DNA from: Pseudomonas sp. P8_229
Lineage (GTDB): Bacteria > Pseudomonadota > Gammaproteobacteria > Pseudomonadales > Pseudomonadaceae
DNA: 64,000 bases
Direction of reading: 5' to 3'
NCBI RefSeq assembly: GCF_034008635.1
Contig: NZ_CP125378.1
Coordinates: 586,501 to 650,500 of the forward strand
In this document: in pieces, positions 51,821-58,848 of the stretch
Layout: every line of letters starts with the position of its first letter
How positions within the stretch are numbered: position 1 is the stretch's first letter
Made by a program: the position numbers and the translations under genes
Notes under the pieces: generated by a model
What the model was told of the DNA's origin: nothing
Databases searched by the model: none
Seen by the model: the letters and a program-made list of their open reading frames with translations, nothing else

Positions 51821-53320
51821 ATGAACATTCTCTACGACGAACGCCTCGACGGCCCGCTACCGGAGGTGAACAAGGCACAACTGCTCAAGATCCTGCAACA
51901 GGCCCTCCCGGATCTCGACATTCTCTGGCGCGAAGACGAACTCAAGCCTTACGAGTGCGACGGCCTGTCGGCCTATCGCACCACGCCGATGCTCGTCGCC
52001 CTGCCCCGGCGACTCGACCAGGTGCAAACCCTGCTCAAGCTCTGCCATCAACACACCGTGCCAGTGGTGGCCCGTGGCGCCGGCACCGGGTTATCGGGCG
52101 GCGCGCTGCCGCTGGAAAAAGGCCTGCTGCTGGTGATGGCGCGGTTCAACAACATCCTCCACATCGACCCGGCGGCCCGCACGGCGCGGGTTCAGCCCGG
52201 GGTGCGCAACCTGGCGATTTCCCAGGCTGCCGCGCCGTTCGGCCTGTATTACGCGCCGGACCCGTCCTCGCAAATCGCTTGCTCAATCGGCGGCAACGTC
52301 GCGGAAAACGCCGGTGGCGTGCATTGCCTCAAGTACGGCCTGACCGTGCACAATCTGCTGAAGATCGAAGTGCTGACCATCGAAGGCGAACGCCTGACCC
52401 TGGGCAGCGACGCCCTCGATTCCCCGGGTTTTGATTTGCTGGCGCTGTTCACCGGCTCCGAAGGTTTGTTGGGGATCATCACCGAAGTCACGGTCAAACT
52501 GCTGCCCAAACCGCAAGTCGCCAAAGTCTTGCTGGGCAGTTTCGACTCGGTGGAAAAGGCTGGCCGCGCGGTGGCCGACATCATCGCTGCGGGGATCATC
52601 CCCGGCGGCCTGGAAATGATGGACAACCTGGCGATCCGCGCCGCCGAAGATTTCATCCACGCAGGCTACCCGGTGGATGCCGAGGCGATCCTGCTGTGCG
52701 AACTCGATGGTGTCGAAGCCGACGTCCACGACGACTGCCTGCGGGTCCGCGAAGTCATGACCCAGGCCGGTGCCAGCGAGGTGCGTCAGGCCCGCGACGA
52801 AGCCGAACGCGTGCGCTTCTGGGCCGGGCGCAAAAACGCCTTTCCGGCCATCGGCCGCTTGTCGCCGGACTATTACTGCATGGACGGCACCATCCCGCGC
52901 CGCGAATTGCCCGGCGTGCTGCAAGGCATCGCCCGCCTCGGCGCCGAATACGGCTTGCGCGTGGCCAATGTGTTCCATGCCGGCGACGGCAACATGCACC
53001 CGCTGATCCTGTTCGACGCCAACCAGCCGGGGGAACTGCATCGCGCTGAGGCGTTGGGCGGCAAGATTCTGGAACTGTGCGTGCAGGTCGGCGGCAGCAT
53101 CACCGGCGAACACGGGGTCGGCCGCGAGAAAATCAATCAGATGTGCGCGCAATTCAACAGCGCTGAGCTGACCCTGTTCCACGCGGTCAAAGCCGCATTC
53201 GACCCGCAAGGCTTGCTCAACCCCGGCAAAAACATCCCGACCCTGCATCGCTGCGCCGAATTTGGCGCGATGCACATTCATGCCGGGCAACTGCCGTTCC
53301 CTGATCTGGAGCGTTTCTGA
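51821..53320 (+). CDS. glcD: glycolate oxidase FAD subunit GlcD
   Basis: GlcD is the catalytic FAD subunit of the three-part glycolate oxidase that makes glyoxylate and passes electrons to the respiratory chain. 499 residues. PCMH-type FAD-binding motifs VVARGAGTGLSGGALPLEKG and DPSSQIACSIGGNVAENAGG, TGSEGLLGIITEV, and C-terminal ITGEHGVGREKINQM are all present. The stop (TGA) overlaps the glcE ATG by one base. Family members also oxidise D-lactate or D-2-hydroxyglutarate; with GlcE and GlcF the glycolate role is preferred. Confidence 0.95.
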   Translation: MNILYDERLDGPLPEVNKAQLLKILQQALPDLDILWREDELKPYECDGLSAYRTTPMLVALPRRLDQVQTLLKLCHQHTVPVVARGAGTGLSGGALPLEKGLLLVMARFNNILHIDPAARTARVQPGVRNLAISQAAAPFGLYYAPDPSSQIACSIGGNVAENAGGVHCLKYGLTVHNLLKIEVLTIEGERLTLGSDALDSPGFDLLALFTGSEGLLGIITEVTVKLLPKPQVAKVLLGSFDSVEKAGRAVADIIAAGIIPGGLEMMDNLAIRAAEDFIHAGYPVDAEAILLCELDGVEADVHDDCLRVREVMTQAGASEVRQARDEAERVRFWAGRKNAFPAIGRLSPDYYCMDGTIPRRELPGVLQGIARLGAEYGLRVANVFHAGDGNMHPLILFDANQPGELHRAEALGGKILELCVQVGGSITGEHGVGREKINQMCAQFNSAELTLFHAVKAAFDPQGLLNPGKNIPTLHRCAEFGAMHIHAGQLPFPDLERF

Positions 53321-54369
53321 TGGCTGACGTCGACGCCAGCAGCGCCCTGCTCGATCAGGTCAACGAAGCCCGGGCCAACGCCACGCCGCTGAAAATCCAG
53401 GGCGGCAACAGCAAGGCGTTTCTTGGCCGCGAGGTGGCCGGTGAAGTGCTCGACACCCGCGCGCACTGCGGCATCGTGCGCTATGAACCGACGGAGCTGG
53501 TGGTCAGCGTGCGCGCCGGTACACCGCTGCGCGAGTTGCTGGAGGCGCTCGACGCTGCCGGGCAGATGCTGCCGTGCGAGCCGCCGGCCTTCGGCGACAG
53601 CGCCACGGTCGGCGGGATGATCGCCACCGGACTGTCCGGGCCACGGCGGCCATGGTCCGGCTCGGTGCGCGATTTTGTCCTCGGCACCCGAGTGATCACC
53701 GGCCTCGGCCAGCACCTGCGTTTCGGTGGCGAAGTGATGAAAAACGTCGCCGGCTACGACCTCTCGCGCCTGTTGACCGGGAGTTTCGGTTGCCTCGGCG
53801 TGCTCAGCGAAGTCTCGCTGAAAGTCCTGCCCAAACCGCGTCAGTGTCTGAGCATCCGCCTCGACCTCGATTGCGCCAGGGCGCTGGCCAAACTGGCCGA
53901 ATGGGGCCAGCAACCCTTGCCGATCAGCGGCGCCTGTCACGACGGGCAAAGCCTGTATCTGCGCCTTGAAGGCGGCGAAGGCTCGGTGACTGCCGCCCAT
54001 CAACGACTCGGCGGCGAACCGCTGGACTCGGTGTTCTGGCGCGACCTCAACGAGCAACGCCTGGCATTTTTTGACGAGGGCCTGCCGCTGTGGCGCCTGT
54101 CGCTGCCGAACAACCTTGGGCCGCAGGACTTGCCCGGCCAGCAGTTGATCGACTGGGCCGGCGCGCAACGCTGGCTGAAATCCGATCATGAGCACATTCA
54201 GATTCTCGCCCAGGAACTCGGCGGCCACGCCACCTGCTTCACCCATGGGGCCAGCGACACACCGTTTCAGCCGCTGCACCCGGCACTGATGCGCTATCAC
54301 CGCCAGCTCAAGGCGCAACTCGACCCGCAAGGGCTGTTCAACCCCGGCCGGATGTACGCGGAGTTCTAG
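53320..54369 (+). CDS. glcE: glycolate oxidase FAD-binding subunit GlcE
   Basis: 349 residues. Short FAD-linked subunit: PLKIQGGNSKAFLGRE, ALDAAGQMLPCEPPAFGDSATVGGMIATG, MKNVAGYDLSRLLTGSFGCLGVLSEVSLKVLP, and LDPQGLFNPGRMY at the C-terminus. Start coupled to glcD (TGATG), stop followed after two bases by glcF. Its role is to support electron transfer in GlcDEF. Confidence 0.93.
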   Translation: MADVDASSALLDQVNEARANATPLKIQGGNSKAFLGREVAGEVLDTRAHCGIVRYEPTELVVSVRAGTPLRELLEALDAAGQMLPCEPPAFGDSATVGGMIATGLSGPRRPWSGSVRDFVLGTRVITGLGQHLRFGGEVMKNVAGYDLSRLLTGSFGCLGVLSEVSLKVLPKPRQCLSIRLDLDCARALAKLAEWGQQPLPISGACHDGQSLYLRLEGGEGSVTAAHQRLGGEPLDSVFWRDLNEQRLAFFDEGLPLWRLSLPNNLGPQDLPGQQLIDWAGAQRWLKSDHEHIQILAQELGGHATCFTHGASDTPFQPLHPALMRYHRQLKAQLDPQGLFNPGRMYAEF

Positions 54370-54371
54370 CC

Positions 54372-55592
54372 ATGCAGACCACCCTCAGCGAACAAGCCCG
54401 ACAACTGCCGCGTGCTGCCGAGGCAGAAAAAATTCTGCGCACCTGCGTGCATTGCGGCTTTTGCAACGCGACCTGCCCGACCTACCAGTTGCTCGGCGAT
54501 GAACTCGACGGGCCACGTGGGCGCATCTATCTGATCAAGCAAGTGCTCGAAGGCGCCCCGGCCACCGAACAGACACAACTGCATCTGGACCGCTGCCTGT
54601 CCTGCCGCAATTGCGAAACCACCTGCCCCTCCGGCGTCGATTATCACAACCTGCTCGACATCGGCCGGGCGGTGGTCGATCAGGCCGTGCCGCGCCCCGC
54701 TGCGCAGCGCCTTTTGCGCGAAGGCTTGCGCGCACTGGCGCCGAATCCCGGACTGTTCAAGGGATTACTGCGAGTCGGCACGACGTTCCGGCCGCTGTTG
54801 CCGCGCATCTTCGAAAGCAAATTGCCGCAGCGCGCGCCGGTGTCCGGCACACGCCCGGCCCCGCGCCATGCGCGCCGGGTGTTGCTGCTCGAAGGTTGCG
54901 TGCAACCGGGCCTGTCGCCGAACACCAACGACGCCACGGCGCGGGTGCTGGATCGTTTGGGGATCAGCGTCACGCCGGTGGCCGAGGCCGGTTGCTGTGG
55001 CGCGCTGGACTATCACCTCGACGTCCAGGCCAAGGGCCTAGACCGCGCCCGGCAGAACATCGACGCCTGGTGGCCGCACCTGCAAAACGGTGCGGAAGCG
55101 ATCGTGCAGACGGCCAGCGGTTGCGGCGCGTTCATCAAGGATTACGGGCACTTGCTGGCGCAGGATCCGCGCTACGCCGACAAGGCACGGCAGATCAGCG
55201 AGCGGACGCTGGATCTGGTGCAGATCCTTGCGCAGGAGCCACTGGAAAAAGTCTGTGCCGCCAGCCAACGTCGGATCGCCGTGCACTGCCCCTGCACCCT
55301 GCAACACGCGCTGAAACTCGGCGGCGCGGTGGAAGCGCTGCTGACCCGGCTGGGCTTCAACCTCACGCCGGTGCCGGACGGGCATCTGTGTTGCGGCTCG
55401 GCCGGCACCTATTCGCTGACGCAACCGACCCTTGCCCGGCAACTGCGCGACAACCGCCTCAATGCTCTGGAGAGCGGCCGCCCGGAGCTGATCGTCAGCT
55501 CCAATGTCGGTTGCCAGAATCATCTGGCCGGCGCCGGACGCACGCAGGTCTCGCACTGGATCGAACTGGTGGATCAGTCGTTGGCAGAATGA
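54372..55592 (+). CDS. glcF: glycolate oxidase iron-sulfur subunit GlcF
   Basis: 406 residues. Two [4Fe-4S] motifs, CVHCGFCNATCPTY and CLSCRNCETTCPSG, then two CCG domains with GCCGALDYH and CCGSAGTY. GlcF passes electrons from GlcDE to the membrane. The usual regulator glcC and glcG are not beside this operon: glcD is preceded by a hydrolase gene and glcF is followed by hglS. Translated after a two-base gap from glcE. Confidence 0.95.
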   Translation: MQTTLSEQARQLPRAAEAEKILRTCVHCGFCNATCPTYQLLGDELDGPRGRIYLIKQVLEGAPATEQTQLHLDRCLSCRNCETTCPSGVDYHNLLDIGRAVVDQAVPRPAAQRLLREGLRALAPNPGLFKGLLRVGTTFRPLLPRIFESKLPQRAPVSGTRPAPRHARRVLLLEGCVQPGLSPNTNDATARVLDRLGISVTPVAEAGCCGALDYHLDVQAKGLDRARQNIDAWWPHLQNGAEAIVQTASGCGAFIKDYGHLLAQDPRYADKARQISERTLDLVQILAQEPLEKVCAASQRRIAVHCPCTLQHALKLGGAVEALLTRLGFNLTPVPDGHLCCGSAGTYSLTQPTLARQLRDNRLNALESGRPELIVSSNVGCQNHLAGAGRTQVSHWIELVDQSLAE

Positions 55593-55680
55593 AGTTCGTA
55601 GGATTCTTCGTTTGCCGCCGCCCGTGAAGGCTGCGATCTTTTCCTCCATCCTTTACGTGACCGTGGCAGGAATTTTTTTC

Positions 55681-57069
55681 ATGACCGTGCAGCCTTTCGT
55701 CAGCCCCGACCTGATCCGCCAACGCTTCTCCAAAGCGATGTCCGATATGTACCGCGAAGAAGTGCCGTTGTACGGCGCGCTGATGGAACTGGTGGAACAG
55801 ACCAACCGCGAGGTACTGGACCGCGAACCGCACATCGCCCGGCAGTTGCACAGCACCGGCGAGATCGAGCGCCTGGACATGGAGCGCCACGGCGCCATCC
55901 GCGTCGGCACCGGCAAAGAGCTGGCGACCCTTGCCCGCCTGTTCGCGGTGATGGGCATGCAACCGGTGGGTTATTACGACCTGACCCCGGCGGGCGTGCC
56001 GGTGCACTCCACAGCGTTTCGTGCAGTGCATGAAGCTGCGCTGCAAGTCAGTCCGTTTCGGGTATTCACTTCGTTGCTGCGCCTGGAGTTGATCGAAGAT
56101 CCGGAGTTGCGCGCGTTTGCCGAATCGGTGCTGAACCAGCGTTCGATCTTTACCGCCGAAGCGCTAAGCCTGATCGAACAGGCCGAAGCAGCCGGCGGCC
56201 TGAATGAGCATGAGGCGGCGCAATTCGTCCTACAGGCACTGGAAACCTTTCGCTGGCATCACAGCGCCACGGTCACCGCCGCGCAGTACCAGACCCTCAG
56301 CGCCCAGCACCGCTTGATCGCCGACGTGGTGGCGTTCAAAGGCCCGCACATCAATCACCTGACCCCGCGCACCCTGGACATCGACATCGTCCAGGCGCAA
56401 ATGCCGGTGCACGGCATCACCCCCAAAGCGGTAATCGAAGGCCCGCCGCGCCGGCACTGCCCGATCCTGCTGCGCCAGACCAGCTTCAAGGCGCTGGACG
56501 AGTCGATCGCCTTCACCGACCAGCACGACACCCACGGCAGCCACAGCGCCCGTTTCGGCGAGATCGAACAACGCGGTGCGGCGCTGACGCCTAAAGGGCG
56601 GGCGCTGTATGACCGCTTGCTGAATGCCGCGCGCGATGAACTCGGTGACTTCCCCAACGAAGGCAATGCCGCACACTACAACGCGCTGATGACCCGGCAC
56701 TTTGGCGAATTTCCTGACAGCGTCGAGGGGATGCGTGAGCAGGATCTGGCGTATTTTCGCTACTTCGCTACGGAAAAGGGCCTGGCAGCGGGTAGCCTCA
56801 CGTCGGCGTCGCTTGAGGATTTGCTCCGCGAGGGCCATGTGAAAGCCGAACCGTTGGTGTACGAAGATTTCCTGCCGGTCAGCGCGGCGGGGATTTTTCA
56901 GTCAAACCTTGGGGATGTGGCGCAGACGCACTATGGCGAACATTCGAACCGTCAGGCGTTCGAACAAGCGCTGGGGCGTTCGACCATTGATGAGCTGGGG
57001 TTGTATGCCGAGACGCAGCGGCGATCGATTGAGGAATGTGCTGGGGTGTTGGGCCTGAAACTGATCTGA
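55681..57069 (+). CDS. hglS: 2-oxoadipate dioxygenase/decarboxylase (HglS, DUF1338)
   Basis: HglS converts 2-oxoadipate to D-2-hydroxyglutarate with O2 and Fe2+ in the D-lysine pathway of P. putida. 462 residues, ATG at 55681 after CAGGA; the frame before it is the tail of glcF. The DUF1338 core is visible: MERHGAIRVGTGKELATLAR, VVAFKGPHINHLTPRTLDID, and a C-terminal YEDFLPVSAAGIF. A His from ERHGA and one of the GPHINH histidines are likely metal ligands. It is read 88 bases after glcF, possibly in the same transcript. Confidence 0.92.
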   Translation: MTVQPFVSPDLIRQRFSKAMSDMYREEVPLYGALMELVEQTNREVLDREPHIARQLHSTGEIERLDMERHGAIRVGTGKELATLARLFAVMGMQPVGYYDLTPAGVPVHSTAFRAVHEAALQVSPFRVFTSLLRLELIEDPELRAFAESVLNQRSIFTAEALSLIEQAEAAGGLNEHEAAQFVLQALETFRWHHSATVTAAQYQTLSAQHRLIADVVAFKGPHINHLTPRTLDIDIVQAQMPVHGITPKAVIEGPPRRHCPILLRQTSFKALDESIAFTDQHDTHGSHSARFGEIEQRGAALTPKGRALYDRLLNAARDELGDFPNEGNAAHYNALMTRHFGEFPDSVEGMREQDLAYFRYFATEKGLAAGSLTSASLEDLLREGHVKAEPLVYEDFLPVSAAGIFQSNLGDVAQTHYGEHSNRQAFEQALGRSTIDELGLYAETQRRSIEECAGVLGLKLI

Positions 57070-57101
57070 CTGTGGCGAGGGAGCTTGCTCCCTCTCCACA
57101 A
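57070..57101. repeat. single short REP
   Basis: TGTGGCGAGGGAGCTTGCTCCCTCTCCACA, a perfect short hairpin between convergent hglS and the DJ-1/PfpI gene. It is of a different sub-type from the long REPINs. Confidence 0.85.
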
Positions 57102-57116
57102 AATCAATTGCTGTGA

Positions 57117-57794
57117 TCAGCGCAGTCGCGACAACAGCGCGAACGCCGTCTCTTCCGACGACGCCGGATTCTGCCCCGTCAGCAGCAACCCGTCCTCACG
57201 GGTGTAGCTCGACCAATCCGCACCTTTGGAGAAAATCCCGCCCTTGGCCTTGAGCTCATCCTCCACCAGAAACGGCACCACGTTAGTCAGGCCTACCGCC
57301 TCCTCTTCACTGTTGGTGAAGCCAGTCACTTGCTTGCCCTTGACCAGCGGCTGACCGTCCACGCCTTTGGCATGGCGCAGCACGCCGGGCGCATGACACA
57401 CCGCCGCCACGGGTTTGCCGCTGGTATAGAACGCTTCAATCAACGCGATGGAATGGCGGTCTTCCGCCAGATCCCACAGCGGGCCGTGGCCGCCGGGATA
57501 GAACACCGCATCGAAATCAGTGGCCTTCACGGTGTCCAGCTTAACGGTGGTGGACAGCGCCGACTGCGCAGCGGAGTCCTTGCCAAAGCGCTCGGTCGCA
57601 GCGGTTTGTGCGTCCGGCTCGTCACTCTTCGGGTCCAGCGGTGGCTGGCCGCCCTTGGGCGAGGCCAGCGTCAGTTGCGCGCCGGCGTCCTTGAACACGT
57701 AATACGGCGCGGCAAACTCTTCCAGCCAGAAGCCGGTTTTCTTGCCGGTATCACCCAATTGATCGTGGGACGTTAAAACCATCAGGATTTTCAT
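57117..57794 (-). CDS. DJ-1/PfpI-family protein (type 1 glutamine amidotransferase-like, Hsp31/glyoxalase III-like)
   Basis: 225 residues from the ATG at 57794. Cysteine elbow PVAAVCHAPGVLRHA at about residue 125, AVFYPGGHGPLWDLAED, and FWLEEFAAPYYVFKDAGAQLTLASPKGG near the start. Members of this group act as glyoxalase III, chaperones or deglycases. The nucleophilic Cys and the acidic partner (E in WLEEF) are there. It is divergent from hcp across a region full of palindromes. Confidence 0.88.
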   Translation of the reverse strand: MKILMVLTSHDQLGDTGKKTGFWLEEFAAPYYVFKDAGAQLTLASPKGGQPPLDPKSDEPDAQTAATERFGKDSAAQSALSTTVKLDTVKATDFDAVFYPGGHGPLWDLAEDRHSIALIEAFYTSGKPVAAVCHAPGVLRHAKGVDGQPLVKGKQVTGFTNSEEEAVGLTNVVPFLVEDELKAKGGIFSKGADWSSYTREDGLLLTGQNPASSEETAFALLSRLR

Positions 57795-57908
57795 GTCGTT
57801 CTCACTCGATGGGGGGGAATGTTTGTACGCCTTCGGCGCGGTCGTGAGTGATTGACCCTCGCGCAGGACGAATCGTTTCAATCGCTCAAGGATGGCACTT
57901 GGCCTTAC

Positions 57909-57926
57909 TGCGCAACTTCTTGCGCA
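57909..57926. promoter_or_regulatory. operator-like dyad, copy 1 (TGCGCAA-N4-TTGCGCA)
   Basis: Seven-base perfect arms with spacer CTTC: TGCGCAACTTCTTGCGCA. It is identical in sequence to the two copies that form the 46-base palindrome downstream and is 191 bases before the sigma-54-like TGGCAC. Confidence 0.6.
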
Positions 57927-57987
57927 CTTGTCCGACAAAAAAAGCTGTTCATCACGCTACACGCCTTGATTGGCGTGGCTTACAGCC

Positions 57988-58033
57988 AAGTGCGCAACTT
58001 CTTGCGCAGTACTGCGCAAGAAGTTGCGCACTT
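57988..58033. promoter_or_regulatory. 46-base perfect palindrome with two operator-like dyads
   Basis: Two copies of TGCGCAACTTCTTGCGCA in opposite orientation joined by GTAC make one perfect palindrome. It lies 84 to 129 bases upstream of the TGGCAC element, the distance typical of enhancer sites for sigma-54 activators. It could also form a large hairpin in RNA. Confidence 0.65.
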
Positions 58034-58116
58034 TCTACCTCGATTCAGCAAAAAACATCGCTCCAACCGCAGGCCAGAGCCGTTCCACCCCCGGTTTCCG
58101 GGACCTTCGGAAAACC

Positions 58117-58132
58117 TGGCACGCTCTTTGAT
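58117..58132 (+). promoter_or_regulatory. sigma-54-type promoter candidate for hcp
   Basis: TGGCACG-CTCT-TTGAT matches the consensus TGGCACG-N4-TTGCA except for GA instead of GC at the -12 site. It is 70 bases before the hcp ATG. Hcp/VgrG modules of pseudomonads are known to need RpoN in several strains, which fits. Confidence 0.5.
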
Positions 58133-58202
58133 AACAGTCAGGCACCCACCGGGCGATTTCGCCTCCCGGGCACCCTAAATTTATCCGCAAGGAGAGCACC
58201 CC

Positions 58203-58718
58203 ATGGCAACACCAGCGTACATGTCGGTTACCGGCGAAAAACAAGGTCTGATCACTGCAGGCGCCTTCACCGCCGACTCCGTTGGCAACACCTACCAGGA
58301 AGGCCACGAAGACCAGGTTATGGTTCAGGCTTTCAGCCACGACGTGATCATCCCGCGTGACCCGCAATCCGGTCAGCCAACCGGTCAGCGCGTTCACAAG
58401 CCAGTTGTGATCACCAAGGTCTACGACAAGGCTTCGCCTCTGCTGCAAGCCGCTCTGACCTCCGGCGAGCGCATGAGCGAAATCGTTATCCAGTGGTTCC
58501 GTACTTCGGCTCAAGGTACCCAAGAGCACTACTACACCACCAAACTGGAAGACGCGATCATCGTCGCCATCAACAACAAAATGCACAACTGCCAGGATCC
58601 AGGCAATTCGCACTTCACCCACCTGGAAGAAGTGCAGTTCACCTACCGTAAAATCACCTGGACCCACGAAGTATCCGGTACTTCGGGTTCCGATGACTGG
58701 CGTGCTCCAGTCGTTTAA
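58203..58718 (+). CDS. hcp: type VI secretion Hcp tube protein
   Basis: Hcp hexamers stack into the inner tube of the T6SS and carry small effectors. 171 residues, ATG at 58203 behind AAGGAG. It matches the Hcp family (TPAYMSVTGEKQGLITAGA, then GNTYQEGHEDQVMVQAFSHDVIIPRD, VHKPVVITKVYDKASPLL, VQFTYRKITWTHEVSG). Codon choice is that of a highly expressed gene. It is followed by a hairpin terminator before vgrG, and has a complex promoter upstream. No T6SS core genes (tssB, tssC, clpV) are in the window, so this is an orphan copy. Confidence 0.96.
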   Translation: MATPAYMSVTGEKQGLITAGAFTADSVGNTYQEGHEDQVMVQAFSHDVIIPRDPQSGQPTGQRVHKPVVITKVYDKASPLLQAALTSGERMSEIVIQWFRTSAQGTQEHYYTTKLEDAIIVAINNKMHNCQDPGNSHFTHLEEVQFTYRKITWTHEVSGTSGSDDWRAPVV

Positions 58719-58738
58719 TTACGGCTGATCGTTACAAG

Positions 58739-58770
58739 CATCGGCCAGCTCTGCTGGTCGATGTTGTTTT
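58739..58770 (+). terminator. intrinsic terminator or attenuator between hcp and vgrG
   Basis: CATCGGCCAGC pairs with GCTGGTCGATG (one G-U) with a 3-base loop and is followed by TTGTTTT. It would let hcp be expressed far above vgrG. Confidence 0.8.
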
Positions 58771-58848
58771 CGCCCTCCAGAATTTCGCGTAAGTTGAGCC
58801 GTTTTGCGGTCGTCAACTCACGCCGCTGTACAGCACGAGGAACAAGGG

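Larger units (their letters stand above)
57795..58202. other. 408-base intergenic region with operator array and sigma-54-like promoter
   Basis: Contains three copies of TGCGCAA-N4-TTGCGCA (57909-57926, 57991-58008, 58013-58030), a TGGCAC-N5-TTGAT promoter-like sequence at 58117-58132, a small hairpin CCCGG/CCGGG near 58089, and AAGGAG before hcp. No convincing coding frame. Confidence 0.7.

Noticed and set aside
57117..57938. Longer version of the DJ-1/PfpI protein with 48 extra N-terminal residues
   Set aside because: The extension covers the promoter side with palindromes and lacks a ribosome-binding site; family members start with KILMVLTSHD as at 57794.
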